Shown here piece by piece: positions 34,136 through 46,186 of a stretch of 64,000 nt of DNA; within the stretch, counting starts at the first letter, position 1; every line of letters begins with the position of its first letter. The notes under the pieces are model-generated. The model did no database searches. It was given only the letters and a program-made list of their open reading frames with translations, and was not told the origin of the DNA. Source of the DNA: Tetragonia tetragonoides (lineage: Eukaryota; Streptophyta; Magnoliopsida; Caryophyllales; Aizoaceae); contig CM076146.1 in assembly GCA_038025085.1 (NCBI GenBank), positions 18,140,001 through 18,204,000 on the forward strand, in the 5' to 3' direction. The position numbers were made by a program, and so were the translations under genes.

Positions 34136-34760
34136 TCCATAGATATCATCTACTTCTTTCACAGGTGGCGGAATCTCTCCGATGTCTATGATTTTCTGTA
34201 TATCATCTTTCAGGCGGATGCAGTTATCCGTGTAGTGGCTGAAGACTCGGTGTTAACGATAGTAGAAATCATTATCTTTATTTATATCCTCTCCATATGA
34301 GGGTATCCATAAGGTTTCCGATGGGGGCGCACAGTTGAGTATACTTCTTTTGATCAAAGCGACACCATCCTTTTATAGCCAATGTGCTAGGAGGCCACTT
34401 GGTTCCTTGATCAATGAAGCGGGTGATTACCCTTTTTAGGCGTTTACACTGGTTGGTATGATGCGCATTAGCTTCACAATACTTGGCCGGAGATAGGGAT
34501 TCCCGTCCCTTGGAAGTATTCGAGGGGCAGGGCTTCTTGGGTGGGCATACCCGTACTTGACCATCTTGCTAAACATCTCATCCTGCTGGAAACAAGCTTC
34601 TCCTTTAGCCAGGGTAATGTCGCACTCTGTGGGTTTGTCTAGTAAGGCGATCTTATACTTCATTTGCTAAATTTTACTGTGGTGTTGTGCCACGTAGATA
34701 GACATCCCCTCAACGGTTTCTTTTATTTCCTCGAACTCGTCGGGTTCTCCTATGAGGGTA
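34136..34760 (-). pseudogene. Knuckle-like coding remnant between protease and integrase
   Basis: Frames on the minus strand give MKYKIALLDKPTECDITLAK, then AKYCEANAHHTNQCKRLKR and, after a stop, HYTDNCIRLKDDIQKII. The last two resemble gag zinc-knuckle neighbourhoods of the form CxxH-x4-GH-x4-C followed by a basic, leucine-containing helix, with some metal ligands replaced. It looks like an extra, degraded RNA-binding region downstream of protease. I cannot tell whether it is native to the family or a duplicated gag piece. Confidence 0.45.
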
Positions 34761-34920
34761 TGTTTCGAGTTTTTAAGAACGAGTGGAGGTGTAAGATTCG
34801 GTGTCTTCCTCTATGAGGCCTACTTCTTTGGGAGAGAATCCCCAAAGATCAATATTCTCACTATCATGTTCTATCTTCAAGACAAGAGTGTTGTCGATAA
34901 GTGCTTTGATGGGATTGGCT

Positions 34921-35355
34921 TCAATCTCTACGATTTCTCCCTCTAGCATCTTTGACTTTCTGGTGAAGGGTGGAGGGGACATTTATGGTTATGGTGCCAT
35001 GGTTATCCATGACATAGAACTGGGTCATTTTCTCTATATCTCCTGAGGTAACATTCATGGTTATGGTGCCACGGACCTTTCGGCTGGAGTTGTCATAAGC
35101 ACGTAAGCCTTGTGCCGAGTGAGCCAAATTCTTGATGTCTATTCCCAACTTTACTGCGGTTCTCAGCGGGCATACGTTTACTGCGGATCCATTATCTACC
35201 AGGGTCATAGGCACATACTTGCCCATAGCAAATACAGTCAAGTATAAGGCATTGTTGTGTAAGGATCCCTCGGGAGGTCGTTCACTGTCAGAAAAGGTAA
35301 TGATTGGTTGTGGCTTATCCCCTACCAAGAAGTTGACTAGCTCGTCGGGCTTCAT
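34921..35355 (-). pseudogene. Aspartic protease of Tat copy A
   Basis: The frame, continuous with the preceding gag C-terminal region, shows GDKPQPIITFSDSE, then the active-site region MTLVDNGSAVNVCPLR and TMNVTSGDIEKMTQFYVMDN. The DNG triplet takes the place of D-[ST]-G, a variant common in Tat/Ogre proteases, so the catalytic aspartate is kept. A frame change near 34930 leads into 34773-34982 (acidic, EIVEIEANPIKAL). The enzyme would process the polyprotein. Confidence 0.85.
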
Positions 35356-36986
35356 ATCCTATGATACTGAAACTTTCGACAAGGCCTTCAGGATGGCTTG
35401 TCGGTGTTCATAGGAAGAGGCTAAAAGTTGCCAAATGGAGATGTCGGCTTTTATCTTTTTGAGTTGTCCTATAAGGGGAAACTCTTTGTCCATGGCAGGA
35501 GTTTCTTCAACTTCTTCTTCAGTTTAAGGCTGAACCCTATCGTTGTAGATGTTAGGTGGCCTATAATGACAACCAGAACGTGTCAAATGGGCAACGTCTA
35601 CGGGAGATCTGGTTTGGACTTCCCATACGTCTTCTTCGTCACTGTCCAATATTCCAGCGATCTCAAGTCCTAGAGCACCTTCGACACTTATATGTAAGAT
35701 AGCACCTAAAGGGTTACTAGAGTGGCTGGATGGTTGTCCAGGTTTGGGTAAGGGTATGGTGCCATTCTCGATTCTATCTTGGATAGCGTGCTTAAGAGCC
35801 CAGCAATTATTAGTGTCATGCCCCTTCCCTTGGTAGTACTTGCAGTATTCGTCCTCTCTCTAATTACGGCCCTTGATAGATGGTTCTGTAGTAGGACCAA
35901 TGGGTTGCAGCAGATTATTTTTTATCATTCTTTTGAGAACATACGACGAGGTCATACCGAGAGGGGTGAATTCTCTCTGTGGCTTCTTTTCAGCAAAGGT
36001 ATTCACAGCAGCTACCTCATTAACTTGAGCACCAGAAGAGGCTCCACCAGTTGTCCTCTTGTCTCTCCCATAAGTGAAGGGCTTGGGAGTTGCATGATCC
36101 TTGTTTTTGTTGAGATCATCTTCAATGAGGATGCCAACATCATAAAGACGCTGGTATGAATCAATGGCTTGATATTGAAGATGGTTTTTATAGGCAGGTT
36201 GCAGGTTCTTAATGAAATGCCTAATTTGTTCAGCTTCAAAAGGTCTTTCCACCATTTCAGCTATCTTAGACTTCCATCGATGGAGGAATTTAGTGAATCC
36301 CATGTACTTCTCTTGAGTGGTGATTTCAAACTCTCTCAAAGTGATGGGGAGCATAGCATTATCCTTGTAACGAGCCAGAAAGATTGTGGTAAAATCAGAC
36401 CAGGTTGGGTAATTTTCCAAGTCCAAAGTGTAGAACCATCGTCGGGCATGAGTAATGTATCAAGGATATGGGGGAATAGGTGGGCATAGAGCTTCTTGTT
36501 AATTCCCCTTAGAGCCATAGCAGTACTGAAGGATTTCAGATTATCCCGTGGGCTGTCAACTCCGGTGAAAGTGGGCACCTCGGGCATAGAGAATTTGGTC
36601 GGAAGTTTGCCCTTGATTTTAGTATCAAATCTTCCCACATTGGCACTGTAATTGGAGATCAGGCCGCCACTCTTGAGCACAGAGTTAATCTTAGCCAGCA
36701 TGGCATTCAGTTCTTCTTCCTCAGAGTCAGAATCAGAGGGGATTCTTGCTTCATCTTCTCTCTTCCTTTCCATGTCCTCAACCTTCAGTCGTACCCTTTC
36801 TAACTCACTCATGAGTTCATCCAGCCTCTCAACAGTAGTTTTGGGCATCGTGAAATTAGGAGGGGTAATAGGTGTGGAGAAGAGTGATGGTGAATTTATT
36901 GGTAGTGAGGCTCTTTGTGGTGGAGGTAATCGGGAACTTGGTGGTGTAGACGGCTGCAGACTAGCCTTGCCGAAGACCGAGCCCAA
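35356..36986 (-). pseudogene. gag of Tat copy A
   Basis: The likely start is the ATG at 36846-36848, conserved in copy B (MPKTTVERLDELMSELERV), although the frame opens earlier at 36986. The capsid region follows (KFSMPEVPTFTGVDSPRDNL, then YPTWSDFTTIFLARYKD). About five extra bases near 36447-36455 relative to copy B shift the frame. The second frame continues through AEQIRHFIKNLQPAYK. After a stop at 35860-35862 comes a zinc knuckle of the form CKYYQGKGHDTNNC, with tyrosine where histidine is usual at one side position, and then an acidic linker to protease. Gag would form particles. Confidence 0.88.
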
Positions 36987-38084
36987 CTTTTCTCAAGATT
37001 TTCCTTCTTCTTCGAACCCCATATCTTGAATAGGAAGCATGGAGCACTTAGTAACAAGAAAGACCATGAGACTCTCACCTAAGAAAAATGACGACCCACA
37101 TATAGAGAAACACACCCTAAAAAAGATCTTTAGGTCTAAATGCCCAAATATTTCCCCTAATATCAAAGGAAAATAAAGTCGATGAACAAAAATAAGAAAA
37201 ATAGAAAGGACGGACTATCCTATATTTTTTTTTATTTTTCTAGACTCAAAGAAAATGGAAAATGGGATAAAATAATTAAAAAAAAAAAAAAATTCGGCTT
37301 TTGCTTTTTAAATTTTTCCGAAAAAAAAATTTCGGCTTTTTTTGTACACCATTTTTTATTTTTTTTGCTTTTCTTTTTCTTTTTGCCGAATTTGAATTAC
37401 ATCAAAATAAAAAAGAAATAAAGAAAATAGAAAATGGGAGAGGGGAGAGGGGAAACTGGAAGGACTGACTCTTTTTTTTGCTAAAAGGCCCTAGAAAATT
37501 GTTCATGACTTCGACATAATATATCATTTAGGAAACGAGTGTTCATTGAATAGAATTCTCGCACCATTTTTGGGCATTAGGAACTACCTAAAATAAAAGA
37601 AAAAGGCTCCTAGCACGTAGATACATGTTGACACATAGTCACGACATTCATGCATTCAGGCAAGCATTACAACGACGCAGTTACAGACAAACATGTGATC
37701 AGACGGGCATTACAACGAAACATGCACAACAAGTAAGCGAATGCACGAATGTGGGTTTGGAGGCTTTTTGGCTCCTGTGAGGTCACCACGACAAATTTCA
37801 ATTTCCGTCCGGCGGATGGTCGACACATCAATTGTAATTCTTTTTCATCAACAGGAGTCGATGAGTTGTGGGTGAGGAAGCGCCAATTTGCACGATAGGA
37901 CAACTGTATATTCCTTTAGATATACGAGTTGTATACGAGTTACGACCCAAACTTACTCGAGGGTCAATAAGGGTCAAAAGTTTGTGACAACGCACATGGA
38001 AATGATGCAAATGATGCAAAATATGGAACATATTATTAAATAATTAAGCAAAACATGACTTTCTAGTCTCACCCTCTTAAATAA
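36987..38084 (-). other. 5' leader of Tat copy A
   Basis: About 1.1 kb between primer site and gag, matching 60991-62219 of copy B. It contains long A and T runs and no convincing frame. Tat families with an ORF1 carry it here; this family does not appear to. Confidence 0.6.
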
Positions 38085-38103
38085 ATCCCCAGTGAAGTCG
38101 TCA
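38085..38103 (-). promoter_or_regulatory. Primer binding site, tRNA-Arg type (mutated)
   Basis: One base after the LTR, the minus strand reads TGACGACTTCACTGGGGAT, close to TGGCGACTCAACTGGGGAC in copy B and to the tRNA-Arg site typical of Tat/Ogre elements. Confidence 0.75.
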
Positions 38104-38104
38104 C

Positions 38105-39418
38105 TGTAAGGACCCGGGATTTCTACTATGTCCACGGAGTGTGTCCTTATAGAAAAATTATAAGCTGAGTGTCTAGATAAGTTCAAGGGACCATCGAGTT
38201 AGAAAAGCTTTTGTAAAGACTTGAATTGAATAAAAACCATGAAAGAGGTCAGAAATCTGCTATCGGCGTTTTATCGGAGGGACAAACCGAAGGGACAATC
38301 CAATAGCGCGATAAGTGAACTGATCATGTTTTTAGAAAGACTCTCGCTCATATAGAACATATGAGTGCCTAAGAATAAAAGGTTCGGGGGTGAATGTCCG
38401 AGGTGGGAAGGTGTTAGGCACCCAACTCGCCTGTTTTATGACGGCCTCTATTAACTCAAGTTTGCTTAATAATTTAAAGAGATGATTCTCACACAAACCG
38501 GATTAACAACCTAGACTTAGACTATTAATTGGTTCATCACAAGCATCACGACATTTATTGTTGACCCTTATTTAGACATGCATTCGATTGGCAAGTTGAG
38601 CATTACAACGACTAGACATGCTTGGAATTGAAAGACAATATATAGTAAACAATAAAAGACATTATTGGCATGATGTCTACATTTTGACTACTAGAAAATA
38701 AACCATTAGGCAATTAATTTAATTTGAGCCCTCAGGAGTTCGTACTTGAATTGTAGGCTATTTAGCAAATGAATAGTAAAGACAAGATCTCAAGCTCAGT
38801 GTGAATACTCCTGAGAATAGAGGGGGAAGCTCAGTGTTAATACTCCTGAGAATAGAGATTGTCAACTGTAGACTATGTGTTTTGAACTGAGGGTCGAGGG
38901 TCGTATTTATAGGCGAGGGGGTAGGGTTGGACGGGTGGAGAAATGGCCGAAATCGTGGATTGGGCTTAAAAAAAGACGGGCCTGGAAGACCCAGCGGGCG
39001 CCGCTAGCGGCCCTGGCATTTGAACCAGCGCCGCTGACGGCGCTGGCCACAGCCGCTGGCGGCTGTCAGCTTGCCAGCTAGATGTCGTCATAATGACGAC
39101 ATCCAGCCTATTTTAATTTTTGGAGGAGTTTTAGTATTCAGAAAATGTGAAAAGACCTTTTTACCCTTCCGCGGTAAAAGACGATTTTACCCTCGGTTAG
39201 CAACTTGGCAACCGGGAGTCGGAAAAAGACACGAGAGGTGTCGTCGGAAACCTCTTGAACGAGGCTTTTGAATGTGATCGGAATGAATGAATGATCGAGG
39301 AAAAACCTGAGACCTTATTTTACCTATCAAAGCAAAAATAGCATTCAAGTTTATAAATTACTCCTTTCATCATCAGGCTTTTGCGGAGAAATATGAAGAC
39401 GCTTTTTTAGCGTCTACA
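38105..39418 (-). repeat. 5' LTR of Tat copy A
   Basis: 1314 bp; starts TGTAGACGC and ends CCTTACA in element orientation. TATA box at 38904-38911 (minus strand TATAAATA), with a GC palindromic patch upstream (38990-39065). A short duplication of ctcagtg and aatactcctgagaatagag (about 38797-38857) is private to this LTR. Confidence 0.92.
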
Positions 39419-39895
39419 CCCCCCTCTAGCTCTCAATAGATTGCCACAATGTCCTCTTTGGTGTATCTAGCAGTTATTAGAAATCATAAGTTCCTCTTAT
39501 CATCAAGATCTTCCAATTTAAAGATGGAGAGAGAGGAGTGGAAGAAAATGAAGTGAAGAGTGGCAGAATTTTGGTGATTGAGTAAGGGGACTAGTGGACA
39601 TTAATTAAATTTTTATCATGCTTTTTGAAATTTTAGTAGTAACCAGGAGGGCACTTTTCTTTTAAAGTGCCCTATTAGATAATGCATAATTGAAAGGGAG
39701 GGCATTTTCTTTAGAAATGTCCTATTAGATCATGCATAATTCAAAGGAAGGGTATTTTGTTTAGAAATGCCCTATTTGATATACTTAAAGAGGGCAAACA
39801 TATATCTCCTTATTTGATATCGTCAATTAAGGCAAGTCCAAAACGCCCCTTTTGATTCATACAAAACGCCCTCTTTAACCTTATTACTTGTAGTA

Positions 39896-42140
39896 TTGTG
39901 GGGTAAGGCAAAGAGATCCACTTTCGCCTTATTATTTGTGATGTGCATGATATATTATCGCAACTAGTAGAGATCTTAGTCACCAATGGCATCTGGAAAC
40001 CTATTCGAGCTAGTAAACATGGGCCTCCACTCTCATCTTTAGCGTCCGCGGATGACATAATCCTTCTGGTCGAGGCGTCAATTGAACAAGCAAGGGTGGT
40101 CAAGTCCTGCTTAGACAAGTTTTGTGGTGCATCTGTAGAAAAAATAAGCCTCCCAAAATCAAGGGTTTTCTTCTCACAAAACACTCATGTCGATCTTCGT
40201 GAAGCATTTGAATAGAGTTGGGTATGGAAGAAACCAATGACTTGGAAAAATATTTGGGTGTCCCTACGATCAATAATCGGGTACTCGGGTAACTAACAAT
40301 ACCTATCAATATATTCTGGAGATCATGAATTCCAAACTTGTAAGTTGGAAGTTACGTTGTCTTTCACTTGTAGGAAGAGCTACTTTGGTCCAATCTTCAT
40401 TAAGCATCATTCCTTTCTCCACTATGCAAGCTGCCAGAATTCCCAGGTCTATATATATGTGATGATATAGATAGAAAATCCAGAAGACTTCTTTATGGGG
40501 TGGAACTAATTAAGAAAGGGACATTGATCTTGTCTCTTGGCCTCAAATCATGCAAGTTAAAAAAGCTGGAGGTCTTGGTCTACGATCCATCCGTCAATCA
40601 CATGCTGCTTTCTTGAGCAAACTTGGATGGAGGGTTCTTGCTGAACCAAATGTTATGTGGTCAAGAGTTTTAAGAATCAAATACTGCAATAATAGATGTG
40701 AGGTAGACATGTTCGAAGCTACGAAGGATGCCTCAAACTCATGGAAAGGTATCCTTGAGAATGTAAAAAACATAAAGCGTGGAGTATGCTCAACAGTAGA
40801 GAATGGTCGAAAAACTCTGTTTTGGCACCATAACTAGATCTTTGATCACCAGCTCTCGATGGATGCCAATGCAGAGTTGCCCGAGGATATTATTGTTGCA
40901 ACAGTTAATGAGATGTGGGACAAGAATAATGGTTGGCGTTCGGAATTTTTTGCTGACCTCCTTCCTGAGCTAGTCTTGAAAAACTTTGAATCCCTAGAGC
41001 TGATTGAAGATGAAGATGCTGCAGAAATGCTATACTGGAATGGTACGTTCAAAGGTGATTTTATCATTAAATCTGCATTGAATATCATTCGCCGTAATGA
41101 TAATACTCCTCCTGCAACAGAATGGGACGAGGATTGGAAAGCACCTGTTCCTCAAAGAATTAGGATGTTTCTATGGCTCCTATTGAATGACAGGATCCTG
41201 AGAAACTCAAATTGAGTTATTCGTCATATAGCAACAAACCCAGCTTGCACTATCTGTGGGGCAGCAGAAGAAACATCCCTACGTATATATTACGCGCGAT
41301 TGCACAACATCACACCAAGTTTAGCACCACCTAGGAGTATAGCCTAATAGCTCCTTCTTTTCTACACCTATTAAGCACTGGTTCGTTGTTAACTTGAGCT
41401 CTGTCTTTGGAACAAACAAAGACTGACTAAAGGTTTACACAGTTACACTATTGTGGTTGTGGAAATGGCGCAATACCATGGTCTTTGATACCAACCAACC
41501 CATCCAGGTGGATAAAGTTAGATTCATCCATTTCAGATTTACACAGATTTACCAAGCCATTGCGTTGGGATTTAGTTTTTGATCAATTTAATAAGCGTGT
41601 GAAGCATGAAATTCACGTTTGTTGGGCAGCACCTACTGAAAATTGGGTTAGATTTAATACAGACGGTGCTTTGCGTGGGAACCCTGGCCTCTAGCAGGAG
41701 GTGGTGGAGTCATTTGTGGGCAATGGGAGAGTTCAAAGGAGCATATGCTGCTAAATTGGGAGTCTGTTCTTCAGTATGGGTCGCGCTGCTTGCTTTTTTC
41801 AGAGGACTTATTGTGACCTGGAACCTAGGATTTCGTAAAGTGGTGGTTAGTTTGAATTCACAATTGGCACTTGATCTCCTTACTGCTCGTAATGTTCATT
41901 CTAGTGCTATTTTCCACTGGGTTAAGTAGTGCCCTGATCTTATTGCTAGAGATGGATAGAAAATTTGTTTGTCTCATTGTTATAGGGAAACAAATAGGGC
42001 GGCGGATTGGATGGTGAATCTGGGGGTTAGCTTGGTAGAACCTCTCATCATCTTCAATGATCCTCCCATGGCGTTGCATCATATCCTCTATGAAGATCTT
42101 AGTGGAGTTGCTTGGCCCCGGACTATGGGTAGCCTCGCCT
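39896..42140 (+). pseudogene. LINE (plant L1 type), right part: RT core, zf-RVT, RNase H
   Basis: Continues the reverse transcriptase of 23650-23955. In changing frames it shows LSSLASADDIILLVEAS (catalytic ADD box near 40050), KYLGVPTI, KKAGGLGLRSIRQSHAAFL, KAPVPQRIRMFLWLLLNDRI, a zf-RVT motif (CTICGAAEETS) and an RNase H domain (WVRFNTDGALRGNPG). The protein ends near 42138. More than ten frame changes or stops occur. In the family it would copy its own RNA at nicked target DNA. No poly-A tail or target duplication is obvious. Confidence 0.85.
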
Positions 42141-43194
42141 AGCTTTTATCTTGGTTTTCTAGTTTCCTCTATTTTGTTTTTCTTCTATTTGCTTTTGTTG
42201 TTTCTTTTAGCTTATTTGTAGAGGGAACAGAGAAAAACAATCTTACATGACATACTGTAATTGATTATGTGAGTTTTACAATACTGGAAATTCAACTCAA
42301 TAGCGCCAAAATGAAGAAAAAAAAGAAGACAAATATCCTAATCATAGTTGCTTGGTAGATTTAAAGTTTATCAGATTAGAGCTTCCAATCATTTATCCAA
42401 TGTCGGAACTTGGAAAAATTAGTGTAAATATGATCAAATTTAGATTATAATTGTAACCAACTTTTCTTAAACCAAAACGACAAAGAAAAGATAAAACTAC
42501 ATGGTGGGGCGAGTATATGTGGGTTTTGCACCACATCCTTTTCAATTGGGGTGGGGATGGGGGAGCTTTATATTGGGATAGGGCGGGGATGGTTTTGAAA
42601 AAGCAAAACCGCCTAGGGGATGCGGGGATGATTGTGTTGTTCCCCAGTGATACCTGCCTCATACCGACCTAAAAATCAAAAAGTGTAAAAATTGTAAATA
42701 TAAAATGTATTGACACAATTTGTTCAAAACTTCAAAAATATCTTAATTTTGTTGTTTGTAATAATGACACAATTTGTTCAAAACTTCAAAAATATCTTGA
42801 TTTTGTTGTTTTTTGGAGGGAATATTTTGTTCATTGTTAATCATGATATAAACCTTGTTTGACTAGTCAAACTTGTTTATTATTTTTGTTGCAATTTACA
42901 CCTTTTTCTAGTTTTCAATATCCAGTCTAAAAGATCATCACCACCACTACTAATGCTACTTTTGCTGCAGTTTACTTCAATATACAATCCAAAAAAAAAC
43001 TAATTATCAAATAGTTGGATTTAAATTATGTCTAATTAGTTAATAACAATGTATAAAGTATACCCGTCATTGAAAACTAGTACGCTCATCATTTCTACTA
43101 TATTTTGCCATTAAAAAAATAATGCAAGAATTGAAATAGTAACGATGTACACTTTGACTTGATCGAATATAGCGAGCTCTATTGATAAAACATG
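42141..43194. other. Non-coding DNA with a 54 bp tandem duplication
   Basis: LINE 3' flank, then AT-rich DNA. A G-rich patch (42500-42640) contains several ggggatgg-like words. The unit tgacacaatttgttcaaaac occurs at 42711 and 42765 as part of a 54-base two-copy tandem. No gene. Confidence 0.5.
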
Positions 43195-43510
43195 CACTAC
43201 TACAAAATGGACCTATGCCAACACTTTAGGAGCAACACTTTTAAAAATGTTGCTTTTTAACAAAAAATAGAAAAGTGTCGCATATACATATGTAATACAA
43301 CACTTTCTCAAAGTGTTGTCATTGTTATAGGCAAAAGACAACACTTTTTTAAAATATCGCATTTTCTATAGTCAAAGACAACATTTTGTGAAAGTGTTGC
43401 CCTTATGTAGTGGAAAAGACAACATTTTTTTTCAAATATCGCCTTTTTTTGATAGTAAATCCAGCACTTGCTTTAAAATATCGCTTTTAATCATATTTTC
43501 CAACACTCGT

Positions 43511-43543
<33 letters not shown>

Positions 43544-43546
43544 TAG

Positions 43547-43616
<70 letters not shown>

Positions 43617-43625
43617 TGTGTGTAT
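43511..43625. repeat. Compound microsatellite (TA)n(TAGA)n(GA)n(GT)n
   Basis: Four simple-repeat blocks in direct succession inside CACTA-3, with clean transitions. Confidence 0.95.
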
Positions 43626-44607
43626 TATGGGGGCGAGCGCGTATATATACGTTTGTATCTCTTTTTTTAGGAAAATAAAAATAAATTGTGGGGGACAGAT
43701 CTTTTCAAGGTTTTACAAAGGCACTCAACTTTAAAAATAGATAAAAAAAAAAAAGCTTAATTTGTATCGAAAGTAAAATACATAGTTTTGCATGAACGTA
43801 CAATGAGGTAAAGTTTTTTTATGGAAACATAAGAAAAACTTTGATGACAGAACTTTTAAAATTTCATTAATGCGTTAATAGCTCACTATGGTGTCCAAAA
43901 TTTAAATAAAAACAAAAATCCCATATATGTTCCAAAAATTCCATTATTGTTTTTAATGAAGGTAAGAACGAGGGCCTCTAGCCACCCAATCCAATCCATC
44001 TGGGACTGGGCCAAAGTTCGGTGTACTAATGAGCTTCTTCGACATGCAAGGTGATTTTGTTAGCCATGTCTAGAAAACAATATAGAGTAACTAGTAGACA
44101 CAAAAATTATATAAGACGATCTTATCGTAATTTTTGGTAAGACGAGGGTCACTTTGTTGTGCAAGAAGGATCACATTTCATAATAAATGATCCCTACATT
44201 TCTAAATAGTGACCCCATTATTTTATGAGTTAGTCTCACACAAGACTTGCTCATTAGTAAAACAGCAAAATTAAAAATGAATAAAATATTCACTCTGTCC
44301 CATCTTTTATATGCCTAGTGTGATTTCTTTGGGATAAGGCAATTAAATGGTGTTGTTGAGGGTCTCATCACTACAAATATAACATAATTGAAGTATTGTA
44401 AATTTATTGTAATAATTTTAATTATTGGGCTATCTATACTTTTGAAACAGTTAACTAGTTTTTTGAATCAAAACTTGTGCCTCTCAAAAAAAAAATAAAA
44501 ATAAATCAAAACTTATGCATGTGATGATGATGATCGATGTCAGCCAACAATAAAACATCAGAGTACTGGTCAAATAGAAAAGCGCCTCACATGTTATCAC
44601 AAATTAG

Positions 44608-44790
44608 TAGTTGGCCTGCTGGCGAGAGCGGTGTCCTTACACCTCTAATAACATGGAGGTCACGGGATCAAATCTTATTGGAGGACTTTGTAGTGTAAAG
44701 CTCATAATTTGAGCACGAGGATGGGTCGTAGCATACTGGTATGGAGCCCTGGTACTGGTTATGGACCACAAAAATATTTATATGTTTTGT
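44608..44790 (+). repeat. tRNA-derived SINE-like insertion in CACTA-3
   Basis: An A-box-like ttggcctgctggcgagagcgg (44611-44631) and a B-box-like cacgggatcaaatc (44661-44674) are spaced as in tRNA-derived SINEs. The body ends in an A-rich stretch near 44795. Target duplications are not clear. Confidence 0.45.
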
Positions 44791-45060
44791 TTAGAAAAAA
44801 AATTCTTTAATTTATTTCTAAAAAGTGTTGTTTTTTGCTATAAAAAAAAAAAGTGTTGCTTTGAAAAAGTGTCGCCTTTATTGAGTATGAGCAACACTTT
44901 ATCAAAGTGTCACCTATTCACGAAAAAAGTGTTGGATTAGACCTATGGCGACATTAGCTAAGGTGGAACTTCAAAAAGTGTTGGCGTAGGGTTAAAGCGA
45001 CATTTTTAGGTCTAATGCAGCACTTTAGGAGTGTTGGCATAGCCTTATTTTGTAGTAGTG

Positions 45061-45569
<509 letters not shown>

Positions 45570-46186
45570 TGTAGACGCCAAAAAAGCGTCTTCAGATTTC
45601 TCCGCAAAAGCCCGATGATGAAAGGAGTAATTTATAGACTTGAATGCTATTTTTGCTTTAATAGGTAAAATAAGGTCTCAGGTTTTTCCTCGATCACTCC
45701 TTCATTCCAATCCCATTCAAAAGCCCCGTCCAAGAGCTTTCCAACGACACCTCTCGTGTCTTTTTTCGACTCCCGTTCGCCAAGTTGCGAACCGGGGGTA
45801 AAACTGTCTTTTACCGCAGAAGGGTAAAACGGTCTTTTCACATTTTTGGAACACTAAAATTGCTCCGAATATTAAAAAATACTGGATGTCGTCATTGTGA
45901 CGACATCCAGCTGGCAAGCTGACAACCGTAAGCGGCCTTGGATTAACAGCCAGGGCTGCTAGCGGCCCTCGCCAGGGCCGCCAGCGGCTATGGATGAAAA
46001 TCCACAGCCACTAGCGGCGCTCACTGAGTGTCCAGGACCGGCTATTTTTCAGCCCAAAATCCGAATTTCGACTCCTCTTCACCCGTCCAACCCTACTTCC
46101 CGCGCCTATAAATATGACCCTCGACCCTCATTCAAAAACACAGTCTACAGTTGACAACCTCTATTCTGAGGAGTATTAACACTGAG

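Larger units (their letters stand above)
24607..39418 (-). mobile_element. Tat/Ogre-like Ty3/gypsy element copy A with antisense genes
   Basis: LTRs at 24607-25934 and 38105-39418 enclose a minus-strand internal region. The primer site has the tRNA-Arg form typical of Tat/Ogre. Order on the minus strand: leader, gag, protease, knuckle-like region, intron-like stretch, integrase, then about 6.5 kb holding two plus-strand genes and tandem repeats, polypurine tract, LTR. Flanks are CCCCC on both sides (24602-24606 and 39419-39423). Reverse transcriptase and RNase H are not recognisable, so the copy needs help in trans. LTR copies differ visibly, so it is not young. Copy B (45570 onward) is the same family in opposite orientation. 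Confidence 0.9.
23956..39895. mobile_element. Non-autonomous CACTA element inserted in the LINE (CACTA-2)
   Basis: The left terminus is CACTACAACATTTTTG. The right terminus, read inward on the other strand, is TACTACAAGTAATAAGG. Both are followed by ttaaagagggc. Flanks are TCG (23953-23955) and TTG (39896-39898), a 3 bp duplication with one C-to-T change. Subterminal regions are packed with inverted agggcattt / aaatgccct units (23975-24260 and 39650-39880). The interior is the nested Tat copy A; the CACTA element itself is only about 1.1 kb and has no transposase. Confidence 0.75.
43195..45060. mobile_element. Complete non-autonomous CACTA element (CACTA-3)
   Basis: Ends CACTACTACAAAATGGACC and, inverted, CACTACTACAAAATAAGGC; both inverted repeats continue with ctatgccaacact. 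The 3 bp flanks are identical, ATG (43192-43194 and 45061-45063). Subterminal regions carry many caacactttt / aaagtgttg units in both orientations. At 1866 bp without a transposase frame, it must be mobilised in trans. It contains a compound microsatellite and a SINE-like insertion. Confidence 0.92.
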
